A stretch of 64,000 nt of DNA, from contig NZ_CP032762.1 in assembly GCF_003641205.1 (NCBI RefSeq), positions 3,968,001 to 4,032,000 on the forward strand, in the 5' to 3' direction. This DNA comes from Rhodococcus sp. P1Y. Its GTDB lineage: Bacteria > Actinomycetota > Actinomycetes > Mycobacteriales > Mycobacteriaceae. Every line of letters begins with the position of its first letter. The stretch's first letter is position 1. Shown here piece by piece: positions 1 to 8,141 of the stretch. Made by a program: the position numbers and the translations under genes. Below the pieces are notes generated by a model, which saw only the letters and a list, made by a program, of their open reading frames with translations, did not search any database and was not told the origin of the DNA.

Positions 1-811
1 CACGCTCGCGGTCCAGGTCGACGTCGAGAACCTCGACGGTGACCTCGGTGCCGACCTCGACAACCTCGGACGGGTGATCGATGTGCTTCCAGGAAAGCTC
101 GGAAACGTGCACGAGTCCGTCTACGCCGCCCAGGTCCACGAAGGCACCGAAGTTGACGATGGAGGACACGACGCCCTTGCGGACCTGGCCCTTCTGGAGC
201 TGGTGCAGGAATTCGCTGCGAACCTCGGACTGAGTCTGCTCGAGCCATGCACGGCGCGACAGGACCACGTTGTTGCGGTTCTTGTCGAGCTCGATAATCT
301 TGGCCTCGATCTCCTTGCCGACGTACGGCTGGAGGTCGCGAACACGACGCATCTCGACGAGCGAGGCGGGAAGGAAGCCACGAAGACCGATGTCGAGGAT
401 GAGTCCACCCTTGACGACCTCGATGACGGTGCCCTTGACGGCCTCGTCCTTCTCCTTGAGCTCTTCGATCGTGCCCCACGCGCGCTCGTACTGAGCACGC
501 TTCTTGGACAGGATCAGGCGGCCTTCCTTGTCCTCTTTGGTGAGGACGAGTGCTTCGATCTCATCTCCCACGGAGACGACCTCATTGGGGTCGACGTCGT
601 GCTTGATGGAGAGCTCGCGGGAAGGAATGACGCCTTCGGTCTTGTAACCGATGTCGAGCAGAACCTCGTCGCGGTCGACCTTGACGATGGTGCCTTCGAC
701 GATGTCACCATCGTTGAAGTACTTGATCGTTGCGTCGATGGCGGCGAGAAAATCCTCTGCGGAGCCGATGTCGTTGACGGCTACCTGCGGTGAGGTTGTG
801 GTTGAGGGCAT
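1..811 (-). CDS. rpsA: 30S ribosomal protein S1, N-terminal part (cut by window start)
   Basis: Ribosomal protein S1 binds mRNA on the 30S subunit and helps translation initiation. About 270 codons are visible and the 3' end lies outside the window. The reverse-strand translation starts MPSTTTSPQVAVNDIGSAED and carries successive S1/OB repeats, with typical S1 signatures such as GTIVKVDRDEVLLDIGYK, GGLILDIGLRGFLPAS and VSSIVNFGAFVDLGGVDGLV. The start is the ATG whose complement is at 809-811. Upstream lies a roughly 300-bp leader/promoter region shared with a divergent methyltransferase. Rhodococcal and mycobacterial S1 proteins begin almost identically, so the identification is firm. Confidence 0.96.
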   Translation of the reverse strand, partial: MPSTTTSPQVAVNDIGSAEDFLAAIDATIKYFNDGDIVEGTIVKVDRDEVLLDIGYKTEGVIPSRELSIKHDVDPNEVVSVGDEIEALVLTKEDKEGRLILSKKRAQYERAWGTIEELKEKDEAVKGTVIEVVKGGLILDIGLRGFLPASLVEMRRVRDLQPYVGKEIEAKIIELDKNRNNVVLSRRAWLEQTQSEVRSEFLHQLQKGQVRKGVVSSIVNFGAFVDLGGVDGLVHVSELSWKHIDHPSEVVEVGTEVTVEVLDVDLDRER

Positions 812-1119
812 GTGTTGAGTTGCTCCGGACGGGTTGGGTATCGGTTGATGGATGTTCGGTCGGACTGTAAAACTCGATTCTGAACAGAACGCGAACCTTC
901 TATGACCAGAAATGCCGGTCGTGAAACAAGAAGCGTCCGAGCTGTCAGAACACATCGAGCGCGAAGATGTTCCCACTGACATTCGAGGCGACCGGAAACC
1001 GTAGTTTCGACCGACCCTGACGCAGCATGAACACACTCGCGTCCAACAGGGTACGCGACCAGGTCACAGCTGGGCAAACGCGACAGGCACCCCAATCGGC
1101 ACCGACTAACGTGTCTCGG
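812..1119. promoter_or_regulatory. Divergent upstream region of rpsA and the methyltransferase gene
   Basis: This 308-bp stretch has no convincing gene. For rpsA, a TACAGT hexamer on the minus strand (864-869) is a possible -10, which would give a leader of roughly 45-50 nt; the matching -35 is weak. The methyltransferase reading frame remains open back to 1027, but that upstream part looks unlike protein and is better read as leader. No RNA fold or operator was recognised. Confidence 0.35.
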
Positions 1120-1965
1120 GTGACCGACAGCCCTGACCCCTCCGAATCACTCCAGACTCCCGTTGTACCAGGGCGAACTCGGATCGGTTCGGAGTTGAGC
1201 GATCGTGCGAGCCGCTCGTGGTGGGACTCCGATGCCGACGAGTACCACCGCACACACGGGGATTTCCTCGGTGTCGGCTCCGAGAAGGGCGAGTTCGTGT
1301 GGTGTCCGGAAGGCCTGCACGAAGGCGACGTCCACCTGCTAGGTGACGTCGCCGGGAAGGACATCCTGGAGGTCGGGTGCGGTTCGGCACCCTGCGCTCG
1401 GTGGCTGGGCGCGCAGGGCGCTCACGCCGTCGGCCTCGACATATCGTCGGGAATGCTTGGAAAGGGTCTCGACGCCATGACGGCCGGTGGCGACCGCGTT
1501 CCACTGATCCAGGCAAGTGCCGAGTCACTCCCGTTCGCCGATGCGAGCTTCGACATCGCGTGCTCGGCATTCGGCGCAGTCCCGTTCGTCGCAGACTCTG
1601 CGAACGTCATGACGGAAGTTGCGCGCGTGCTTCGGCCGGGCGGTCTCTGGGTCTTCGCGGTCAATCACCCGATGCGGTGGATATTCCCCGACGATCCGGG
1701 CCCTGTCGGACTTACCGCGACCATCCCCTACTTCGATCGCACGCCGTACGTCGAGTTCGGTGCCGACGGTCAACCTACGTACGTCGAGCATCATCGAACT
1801 ATCGGTGACCGCGTCCGCGAAATCGTCGCGGCCGGGCTCGAACTGCGTGACATCATCGAGCCCGACTGGCCGGAGTGGCTCGACCGCGAGTGGGGACAGT
1901 GGAGTCCGCTGCGTGGGCAGCTCTTCCCCGGCACCGCGATCTTTTCCAGCCGCAAACCGCTCTAA
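1120..1965 (+). CDS. Class I SAM-dependent methyltransferase
   Basis: Predicted S-adenosylmethionine-dependent methyltransferase; the substrate is not evident. The SAM-binding motif I is [19 protein letters not shown], followed by a motif II acidic residue ([10 protein letters not shown]), [16 protein letters not shown] (motif IV) and [14 protein letters not shown] (motif VI), which is the methyltransferase type 11 layout. About 281 aa from the GTG at 1120; the frame is open to an ATG at 1027 and another GTG at 1111 is possible. I chose 1120 because the upstream extension lacks family features. It is divergent from rpsA, and its TAA overlaps the stop of the convergent ABC ATPase gene by 4 nt. 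Confidence 0.82.
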   Translation: MTDSPDPSESLQTPVVPGRTRIGSELSDRASRSWWDSDADEYHRTHGDFLGVGSEKGEFVWCPEGLHEGDVHLLGDVAGKDILEVGCGSAPCARWLGAQGAHAVGLDISSGMLGKGLDAMTAGGDRVPLIQASAESLPFADASFDIACSAFGAVPFVADSANVMTEVARVLRPGGLWVFAVNHPMRWIFPDDPGPVGLTATIPYFDRTPYVEFGADGQPTYVEHHRTIGDRVREIVAAGLELRDIIEPDWPEWLDREWGQWSPLRGQLFPGTAIFSSRKPL

Positions 1966-2723
1966 AGGAGTTTGGAGAGGAACAGCTTGGTGCGTTCGTG
2001 CTGCGGGTTGGCGAGCAGGGACCGGGGTTCACCCGACTCGACCACTACTCCGCCGTCCATGAACACCAGCTGATCAGCGACTTCGCGGGCGAACCCCATC
2101 TCATGGGTCACGACGACCATCGTCATTCCGTCTTTCGCCAACTCCTTCATGACTCCGAGCACTTCACCGACGAGTTCCGGGTCCAGCGCCGATGTGGGCT
2201 CGTCGAACAGCATCAGCTTGGGATCCATGGCAAGAGCCCGGGCGATGGCGACGCGTTGCTGCTGCCCGCCGGACAACTGCGCCGGATAGGCACCAGACTT
2301 GTCGCCGAGTCCGACCCGGTCGAGCAGTTCTTTGCCGCGCACCGTCGCGTCCTTCTTCTTCATGCCTTTCACCTGCGTCGGCGCCTCGATAATGTTCTCG
2401 AGCGCTGTGCGATGCGGAAACAGGTTGAAGTGCTGGAAGACCATGCCGATGTCGCGGCGTTGCTTGGACGCCTTCTTCGGATGCAGCTCGTAGAGCTTGC
2501 CGTTCTTCTCCTCGTATCCGACGAGTTCGTCGTCGACGTACAACCGACCAGCGTTGACCTGTTCGAGGTGGTTGATGCAGCGCAGGAACGTCGACTTTCC
2601 CGAGCCCGACGGACCGACCATGCACAGCACCTGGCCCTTGTCGATCTCAAGCGAAATACCCTTGAGGACTTCCAGTGCGCCGAAGTTCTTGCACACCTGT
2701 TCGGCCTTCACCATGGGACTCAC
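1962..2723 (-). CDS. Polar amino-acid ABC transporter ATP-binding protein (GlnQ type)
   Basis: Cytoplasmic ATPase of a His/Glu/Gln-type uptake system, about 253 aa. Visible motifs are Walker [11 protein letters not shown]-loop region [12 protein letters not shown], signature LSGGQQQR, Walker [15 protein letters not shown] and switch histidine VVVTHEMGF. The chosen start is the GTG at 2723, which overlaps the TGA of the upstream permease gene as GTGA and so implies coupled translation; an ATG nine bases inside (2714) is an alternative. It is the third gene of a three-gene operon (binding lipoprotein, permease, ATPase). The exact amino acid transported cannot be read from the sequence; glutamate or glutamine is most likely by family. 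Confidence 0.93.
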   Translation of the reverse strand: MSPMVKAEQVCKNFGALEVLKGISLEIDKGQVLCMVGPSGSGKSTFLRCINHLEQVNAGRLYVDDELVGYEEKNGKLYELHPKKASKQRRDIGMVFQHFNLFPHRTALENIIEAPTQVKGMKKKDATVRGKELLDRVGLGDKSGAYPAQLSGGQQQRVAIARALAMDPKLMLFDEPTSALDPELVGEVLGVMKELAKDGMTMVVVTHEMGFAREVADQLVFMDGGVVVESGEPRSLLANPQHERTKLFLSKLL

Positions 2724-3676
2724 AGCGGACCCCCTTCCGTCGACCTCGGAACGATCGAGGGTTTGCCGCCCTGGGCGTCGGCGAGCGCCTGAAGCTGCCT
2801 GTTGGTCAACTTCCGAGACACCCCCTTCGAGTAGTAGCGCTCGAGATAGAACTGACCGACCATCAGGATGCTCGTGATCAGGAGGTACCACGTCGACGCG
2901 ACCAGGAGAAGCGGGACCGGTTCGAAATTGACCCCGGATATGTCACGGGCCCGTCCGTAGACGTCGCCGGTGAACGGCACGGCGATCACCAACGACGTCG
3001 TCTTCAGCATGCTGATTACTTCGTTGCCGGTCGGCGGGATTATCACGCGCATCGCCTGTGGCAACACCGTCCGTCGCATGGTCTGCGACCACGACATCCC
3101 GAGCGCGGTGGATGCTTCGACCTGACCTTCTCCGACCGAATTGATACCGGCGCGGACGATCTCGGCCATGTATGCAGCTTCGTTCAACGCCAGCCCGATC
3201 ACGGCGAACCAAAAGGCCGAGTAGAGAGATTGCAGATCGAACTCGGCGAATTGGACCGAGAACGGGATCCCCAGTGCGACGTTCTTGTAGATCACGGGGA
3301 ACAGACCCCAGAAGGTCAACTGAACGTAGATAGGGGTACCACGAAAGATCCAGAGGTAGACCCACGCTGCACTGCGTAGGACGGGGTTGGGCGACAGACG
3401 CATGACCGCGACCGCAACGCCCAAGATGATCGCGATGACCATCGAATACACCAAGAGCTGCACCGTGATCCATACGCCGGTACCGATCCGAGAGTCGAAC
3501 AAGTAGCGGCCGTACGTGCCCCATCCGTACGCGGGATTGGTCGCTGCGCCGTATGCAAAGAGCCCGAACAGAACCACAATGACGACGGCAGCAACCCAAC
3601 GACCGGGATGCTTCAGCGGAATTGCCTTGATCGGCGCGGGATCGGTTCCGCTGTCCAACGAGGGCGAACTCGTCAC
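2720..3676 (-). CDS. Polar amino-acid ABC transporter permease
   Basis: Inner-membrane permease of the HisMQ/GlnP family, 318 aa with a GTG start (3676). A first membrane segment lies near residues 28-45, followed by the binding-protein-dependent transport domain with the EAA loop, here [20 protein letters not shown], and several more membrane helices. [16 protein letters not shown] is the usual HisM/GlnP signature (FRGTP). Only one permease gene is present, so it probably works as a homodimer with the neighbouring ATPase. A hydrophilic tail of about 25 residues follows the last helix. It overlaps the ATPase start by 4 nt and lies 37 nt downstream of the binding-protein gene. Confidence 0.93.
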   Translation of the reverse strand: MTSSPSLDSGTDPAPIKAIPLKHPGRWVAAVVIVVLFGLFAYGAATNPAYGWGTYGRYLFDSRIGTGVWITVQLLVYSMVIAIILGVAVAVMRLSPNPVLRSAAWVYLWIFRGTPIYVQLTFWGLFPVIYKNVALGIPFSVQFAEFDLQSLYSAFWFAVIGLALNEAAYMAEIVRAGINSVGEGQVEASTALGMSWSQTMRRTVLPQAMRVIIPPTGNEVISMLKTTSLVIAVPFTGDVYGRARDISGVNFEPVPLLLVASTWYLLITSILMVGQFYLERYYSKGVSRKLTNRQLQALADAQGGKPSIVPRSTEGGPL

Positions 3677-3713
3677 ACGAAATCCTTTCGTCGAGTTGGC
3701 ACGTTGGGCGCGA

Positions 3714-4637
3714 TCAGTTGACTGCCCCGTTGATCTGTGCCTGCTCGATCACGCCTGCCTCGACGCCCCAGTTCTCGGCGATGGTCTGGTACTGCCCGTT
3801 GTCGATCAGGTACTGAACGGCCTTCTGGAGCGACTGCGCGAGCGGTGACCCCTTGGCCACCGGGTATCCGTACGGAGCGGAATCGAACACGTCGCCTGCC
3901 GCCTCTAGCTTGTCCCCGGTCTGCTTGATCGCATAGGCCGTGACCGGCGAATCTGCCGACATCGCGTCTACGCGTCCGAGGACGAGAGCGTTGACCGCGT
4001 CGTCCTGACTGTCGAACTTCACGATCTCGATTGCGGGCTTGCCTGCCGCCACACACGCCTCGCTCTTGGCTGGAACCTCTTCCTGGTCCTGGATTGTGGT
4101 GGTCTGCACCGCAACCTTCAGGCCACACGCGTCGGTTGGATCGACCGATCCGCCGGCCGGCTGCGCCCACTGAGTGCCTGCATTGAAGTAGGTGGTGAAG
4201 TCGACGGTCTGCTCGCGCTCTTTCGTGTCGGTGAACGACGACATCCCGACGTCGTAACTTCCCGCCTGAACCGAGGGGATGATCCGATCGAAGTCGGCTT
4301 CCTCGTACTGTGCTGTCACACCCAGAACTCCGGCAACGGCGTTCATCAGGTCGACGTCGAAGCCGATGATCTTGCCGGACGAATCCTTGAACTCGTTGGG
4401 CGAATACGGCACGTTGACACCGACGATCAAGGTGCCCGACGTGACGTTCTTCTCGGGGAGCGTCGAGGCCACGTCGTCGACCTTGCTCACCTCGACCGCA
4501 GTCGTCTCCTCCGCGGCAGGTGCACCACCGTCTTCGGTGTTCTGTGCGCACCCCGAGAGGAACAGTGCGCCGGCTCCGGTGAGCGCCAACAGAACTCGCG
4601 CGGTACGAACGGGCTTCGAACAGGAACGTGCAGACAC
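3714..4637 (-). CDS. Polar amino-acid ABC transporter substrate-binding lipoprotein
   Basis: Extracytoplasmic solute-binding protein family 3 (amino acids), anchored as a lipoprotein. With the GTG start at 4637 there is a charged n-region, a hydrophobic core and a lipobox LSGC with the lipidated Cys at about residue 30, about 307 aa in all. This start was preferred to an ATG at 4661 because GGAGG sits 7 nt before it. Family signatures include TLIVGVNVPYSPNEF, GFDVDLMNAVAG and MSSFTDTKEREQTVDF. Two Cys (near DACGLKVAV and SEACVAAG) may form a disulfide. It is the first gene of the operon with the permease and ATPase. Confidence 0.93.
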   Translation of the reverse strand: MSARSCSKPVRTARVLLALTGAGALFLSGCAQNTEDGGAPAAEETTAVEVSKVDDVASTLPEKNVTSGTLIVGVNVPYSPNEFKDSSGKIIGFDVDLMNAVAGVLGVTAQYEEADFDRIIPSVQAGSYDVGMSSFTDTKEREQTVDFTTYFNAGTQWAQPAGGSVDPTDACGLKVAVQTTTIQDQEEVPAKSEACVAAGKPAIEIVKFDSQDDAVNALVLGRVDAMSADSPVTAYAIKQTGDKLEAAGDVFDSAPYGYPVAKGSPLAQSLQKAVQYLIDNGQYQTIAENWGVEAGVIEQAQINGAVN

Positions 4638-4802
4638 GACAGAGCCTCCAGAAATCGACACGACGCACCGCGGCGTGCGGTGCCGTCAGTCATACGAACA
4701 TAAGCGACCGACGCCGCCCCCGCCGTATGGGTAACCGAACAGTAACGCGGGCTACCGACCGGAGAAGTCATTTCGCCGCCAACCGTGTTGGACGCGGACG
4801 GG

Positions 4803-5903
4803 TCACACCCGCTTTGCTCTAGCGATCACCGTCTCGGTGAACTCACTCGTCGACGCCCGCCCGCCGAGGTCGGCTGTTGCGACTCCAGACTCGAGCGCGC
4901 CATCGACAGCGCGTCTGATTCGGTGCGCCGCAGCAGTGAGCCGAGCATCGCCCGAGTTGCCCGCGAGCCATTCCAGCATCATCGCCGCCGACAGGAACAG
5001 GGCCGTCGGATTCGCACGGTTCTTGCCTGCGATGTCGGGAGCCGACCCATGTGCGGCCTGAGCCATCGCTTTGTTCTCCGACGAATTGAGCGACGGTGCC
5101 ATCCCGAGTGACCCCGAAAGCTCGCCGGCCAAGTCGGACAGGATGTCGCCGAACATGTTTTCGGCGACGATCACGTCGAAGTCGCCGCCCCGCCGAACAA
5201 GATGCGCGGTGAGCGCATCGATGTGTTCTTCGTCGACGGCCACGTCCGGGAAATCGACGGCGACGGTTCTGCATGCGTCACGGAAAAGCCCGGTTGTCAT
5301 CGCCAAAACGTTCGTCTTGTGCACGATGGTCACATGCTTCCGCCGACCCTGGGCGAGCGTGAATGCCTCGCGTGCGATCCGCTCGCACGCAGAACGAGTG
5401 AACACACCGACAGCAAGCGCAACATCGGGCGTCGGCATGAATTCGCCGCTGCCGAGGAACATATTGCGATCTGCGTAGAAGCCTTCTGTGTTCTCACGGA
5501 CGACGACGAGGTCCATCGAAGCCGATACTGCTCTCACGCCAGGATGGGCCGCGGCAGGCCTGATGTTTGCGAAGAGGTCGAAGGTCTTGCGTACGACGCC
5601 ACCCGGAGTGAGTTGCGATCGGAACGGCTCTGGATACGACGCACTGTCGTGCGGGCCGAGTATCCAGGTGTCGAGCGACTTCAGTTCTTCGAGCGTCGAT
5701 TCCGGAATCGGGGTCCCATGCGTGTCGATCGCGTCCGCGCCGAGAGGTAGTTCGACCCACTCGATGGACGGGCCGTGTTCGGCGTCGACCGCTTCGTCGA
5801 CGACGCGCATCGTCGCGGGCACGATTTCGTGCCCGATTCCGTCCCCGAGCATCGACCCGATCCGTACCGTCTTCACTCCGTCGTGTGCCACATCAGCAAT
5901 CAT
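4803..5903 (-). CDS. Isocitrate/isopropylmalate dehydrogenase family oxidoreductase
   Basis: 366-aa beta-decarboxylating dehydrogenase related to LeuB, tartrate and homoisocitrate dehydrogenases, using NAD(P) and a divalent metal. The N-terminus has GDGIGHEIVPATMRVV; the substrate region has DLVVVRENTEGFYADR; the metal/active-site region has VIVAENMFGDILSDL; and the dinucleotide-binding end has AAHGSAPDIAGKNRANP. It is not flanked by leu genes and sits alone, so its substrate (isopropylmalate, tartrate or another hydroxy-dicarboxylate) is open. Its ATG is only 8 nt from the ATG of the divergent 2H phosphoesterase gene. Confidence 0.85.
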   Translation of the reverse strand: MIADVAHDGVKTVRIGSMLGDGIGHEIVPATMRVVDEAVDAEHGPSIEWVELPLGADAIDTHGTPIPESTLEELKSLDTWILGPHDSASYPEPFRSQLTPGGVVRKTFDLFANIRPAAAHPGVRAVSASMDLVVVRENTEGFYADRNMFLGSGEFMPTPDVALAVGVFTRSACERIAREAFTLAQGRRKHVTIVHKTNVLAMTTGLFRDACRTVAVDFPDVAVDEEHIDALTAHLVRRGGDFDVIVAENMFGDILSDLAGELSGSLGMAPSLNSSENKAMAQAAHGSAPDIAGKNRANPTALFLSAAMMLEWLAGNSGDARLTAAAHRIRRAVDGALESGVATADLGGRASTSEFTETVIARAKRV

Positions 5904-5911
5904 GACTGACT

Positions 5912-6427
5912 ATGGTCCAGTCACTGGAATTACTCCTCGACGATTCACTCGACGTGGCCGTCCGGCGTGAATGGCAACTGCTGATCGACGCCGATCTCCC
6001 GAGCCAAGGTCGACACACAGGCGAGTCGAATCGTCCGCATATCACTCTGTCGGTTGCCGACGACTTCGAGATGCTCGACGCGCGCATCGAGCAGGAGTTC
6101 CTGCGCGTTCGATTTCCGGTGAGGCTCGGTGCATTCGTGGTTTTCCGTGGCAAGCACACCACTCTGGCGAGGCTTGTGGTCCCGTCGAAGGAGTTGTTGA
6201 CGCTGCACGCCCGCGTGTCGGAGCTGGCCGAGGATTCCGGCGGCTACCGGTCACACACGACATCGGGGAAATGGACCCCGCACGTCACGCTCGCCCGCAG
6301 ACTCACGCGAGTCGAACTCGCCGAGGCGTTCTTGCGGCTTCACGCGTGCCCGTCCGATCTTGTCGGTGAGACGTCGGCGCTCCGCAGGTGGGACGGCGAG
6401 GACAAGCGCGAGTGGCTCGTACGGTGA
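5912..6427 (+). CDS. 2'-5' RNA ligase family (2H phosphoesterase) protein
   Basis: 171-aa member of the 2H phosphoesterase superfamily, recognised by two HxT motifs that form the active site: PHITLSV near residue 44 and PHVTLAR near residue 124. Such proteins act on 2',3'-cyclic or 2'-5' phosphodiester bonds in RNA or nucleotides; the physiological substrate here is unknown. It begins with ATG at 5912, eight bases from the start codon of the divergent dehydrogenase gene, so both promoters must overlap or reach into the opposite coding region. Confidence 0.8.
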   Translation: MVQSLELLLDDSLDVAVRREWQLLIDADLPSQGRHTGESNRPHITLSVADDFEMLDARIEQEFLRVRFPVRLGAFVVFRGKHTTLARLVVPSKELLTLHARVSELAEDSGGYRSHTTSGKWTPHVTLARRLTRVELAEAFLRLHACPSDLVGETSALRRWDGEDKREWLVR

Positions 6428-6431
6428 CGCG

Positions 6432-6548
6432 TCAGAATCTGAAGTCACCGAACTGGGTCACCTCCGCATGAGTGTCAGGCGCGTAGCCGGAAGCAAGAGC
6501 CAAGTACATCGCGGCGAAAACTACCAGGACGAAAAGTGTGATTGTCAT
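6432..6548 (-). CDS. Putative 38-aa single-span membrane protein
   Basis: Short frame starting at ATG 6548 that encodes a hydrophobic helix (residues 3-20, TITLFVLVVFAAMYLALA) followed by a polar tail ending TQFGDFRF. It is convergent with the 2H phosphoesterase gene (5-nt gap) and divergent from the GlxA-type regulator gene at 6631. There is no clear ribosome binding site. I do not recognise a family. The clean separation into a membrane helix and a short polar tail makes it a plausible real microprotein, but nothing in the sequence proves expression. Confidence 0.4.
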   Translation of the reverse strand: MTITLFVLVVFAAMYLALASGYAPDTHAEVTQFGDFRF

Positions 6549-6615
6549 GTTCACAAGCCTGCAACCAGCAGCTCGACAGCAACAGTGGCAGATATGACAT
6601 AGTTGCTCGTTTTTC

Positions 6616-6628
6616 TGCCATACTGGCA
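6616..6628 (+). promoter_or_regulatory. Palindrome and -10 of the glxA-type gene (leaderless start)
   Basis: TGCCA-TAC-TGGCA is a perfect 5+3+5 inverted repeat ending 2 nt before the ATG at 6631. A CATACT hexamer (6619-6624) within it lies 6 nt before the ATG, the spacing of a -10 for a leaderless transcript. A further TGGCA half site is at 6586-6590. The overlap of palindrome and -10 suggests repression of the downstream regulator gene, possibly by its own product; this is inference. Confidence 0.4.
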
Positions 6629-6630
6629 CA

Positions 6631-7629
6631 ATGTTGAAACGCGTGGTCGTTCCGCTACTCCCGCTGACCGAGCAGTTCGAGATGGGGGTTGCCTGCGAGG
6701 TATTCGGTTTCGACCGATCCGACGAAGGCCTTCCCACCTACGATTTTTCGCTCATAGCCGGTGTCGCGGAACCGATCAGGTCCCGGTTCGGGTTCACGAT
6801 CGACGTACCCTACGACCTCGATCAACTCGACGACGCCGATCTGATCGTCATACCGGCCGGCGGCACGCATCGATCCGATGACGGCAGTTATGTGTGCGGC
6901 ACCGACTACGACGCAGCCATCGAGCCACTGCTGGTGAAGCTGCGAGCAGCAGTGGACCGCGGCGCGAAGGTAGCCAGCCTGTGCAATGGCGCATTTCTCC
7001 TCGGCAAGGCCGGTCTGCTCGACGGTCGTCGTTGCACGACGCACTGGCGGCATTCGGATCGTCTTGCGGCCGAATACCCATTGGCGGACGTCGACTGCAA
7101 CGTGCTGTACGTCGACGACGGCAACGTTCTGACGAGTGCTGGCACCGCTGCTGGCATCGACCTCTGCTTGCATATCGTCCGCAAGGAGCAGGGCAGCAAG
7201 GTCGCCAACGGAATCGCCCGACGCATGGTGGTACCGCCGCACCGAGACGGAGGTCAAGCCCAATTCGTCACAACTCCTTTGCCGACAACGGAGGTCGATA
7301 CGCTCGCTCCCCTACTCGACTGGATGACCGAGCACCTCGATACCGACCTCACCGTCCAGACCTTGTCCGCGCGGGTGAACATGTCTGCGCGGACCTTCGC
7401 CCGCCGATTCCAGGCCGAGACGGGGACGACACCTGCCCGCTGGCTCAACGATCAACGCGTTCTTGCCGCCCAACAGCTGCTCGAGAACTCGGATCTGTCG
7501 ATGGACGTGATCTCCGAACGAGTCGGCTTCGGCAACGCTGCCGTGATGCGGCAGCATTTTGTCCGATTGCGGTGCACGACGCCCAACTCCTACCGCCGCA
7601 CATTCCGGTCCGCGCCACAGCCGGTGTAA
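6631..7629 (+). CDS. GlxA family transcriptional regulator (DJ-1/PfpI plus AraC HTH)
   Basis: 332-aa regulator with an N-terminal DJ-1/PfpI-like domain (about residues 1-185; the conserved nucleophile-elbow region is VASLCNGAFLLGKAGLLDGR, keeping a Cys) and a C-terminal AraC-type double helix-turn-helix (about 225-325; MSARTFARRFQAETGTTPAR and ISERVGFGNAAVMRQHF). In such proteins the PfpI-like domain usually senses a ligand rather than cutting substrates. The ATG at 6631 follows a -10-like CATACT by 6 nt, consistent with leaderless translation. The regulated genes are unknown; the divergent neighbour encodes the putative 38-aa membrane peptide. Confidence 0.88.
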   Translation: MLKRVVVPLLPLTEQFEMGVACEVFGFDRSDEGLPTYDFSLIAGVAEPIRSRFGFTIDVPYDLDQLDDADLIVIPAGGTHRSDDGSYVCGTDYDAAIEPLLVKLRAAVDRGAKVASLCNGAFLLGKAGLLDGRRCTTHWRHSDRLAAEYPLADVDCNVLYVDDGNVLTSAGTAAGIDLCLHIVRKEQGSKVANGIARRMVVPPHRDGGQAQFVTTPLPTTEVDTLAPLLDWMTEHLDTDLTVQTLSARVNMSARTFARRFQAETGTTPARWLNDQRVLAAQQLLENSDLSMDVISERVGFGNAAVMRQHFVRLRCTTPNSYRRTFRSAPQPV

Positions 7630-7700
7630 CCCGTGGGAAGAATTTTCGACGGTCGTACGTTGAAAGGACCAGAGAAGCACACATCGACGAAAGGGCAGGC

Positions 7701-8078
7701 GTGGCAACACAGACTTTGACTCAGCAGAACTTCGACGACATCGTCGGCGGCAACGACGTAGTTCTCGTCGACTTCTGGGCGTCGTGGTGTGGACCGTGCC
7801 GCCAGTTCGCACCGACGTTCGAGAAGTCTTCCGACGCTCACCCCGACGTCGTGCACGCGAAGGTCGACACCGAGGCCGAACAGGGCCTCGCTGCGGCAGC
7901 GAACATCCAGTCCATCCCGACGATCATGGCGTTCCGTGAGGGCATTCTCGTCTTCGCGCAGCCAGGGGCCCTTCCGGCAGCAGCATTGGAAGACCTCGTC
8001 GGGCAGGTCAAGTCCTTGGACATGGACGTAGTACGCGCGCAGTTGGAAGAGCAGAAGGCCGGAGCAGACTCCGAATAG
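7701..8078 (+). CDS. Thioredoxin
   Basis: 125-aa cytoplasmic thiol-disulfide oxidoreductase with the canonical active site WCGPC (Cys30 and Cys33), the preceding VLVDFWASW strand and the cis-proline region IQSIPTIMAF. It has a charged extension of about 15 residues beyond the usual 105-110 aa fold. The start is the GTG at 7701, preceded by a purine-rich AAAGGGCAGG. It is followed at once by a strong hairpin that separates it from the convergent polA gene. No thioredoxin reductase gene is in the window, so this is probably a secondary thioredoxin. Confidence 0.92.
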   Translation: MATQTLTQQNFDDIVGGNDVVLVDFWASWCGPCRQFAPTFEKSSDAHPDVVHAKVDTEAEQGLAAAANIQSIPTIMAFREGILVFAQPGALPAAALEDLVGQVKSLDMDVVRAQLEEQKAGADSE

Positions 8079-8087
8079 TTCGACACG

Positions 8088-8135
8088 ACATACGACGAGG
8101 GCCGATCGCGAACGTGATCGGCCCTCGTCGTATGT
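8088..8135. terminator. Bidirectional terminator between thioredoxin gene and polA
   Basis: A 20-bp perfect inverted repeat (8088-8107 with 8116-8135) around an 8-nt loop lies 9 nt after the thioredoxin stop and 6 nt after the polA stop on the other strand. The stem is GC-rich in the middle with AT-rich ends, so it can serve both convergent genes. Confidence 0.85.
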
Positions 8136-8141
8136 GCGGGT

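Noticed and set aside
74..793. 239-aa open frame on the plus strand
   Set aside because: Antisense to rpsA; Asp/Leu-rich low-complexity composition typical of an opposite-strand frame.
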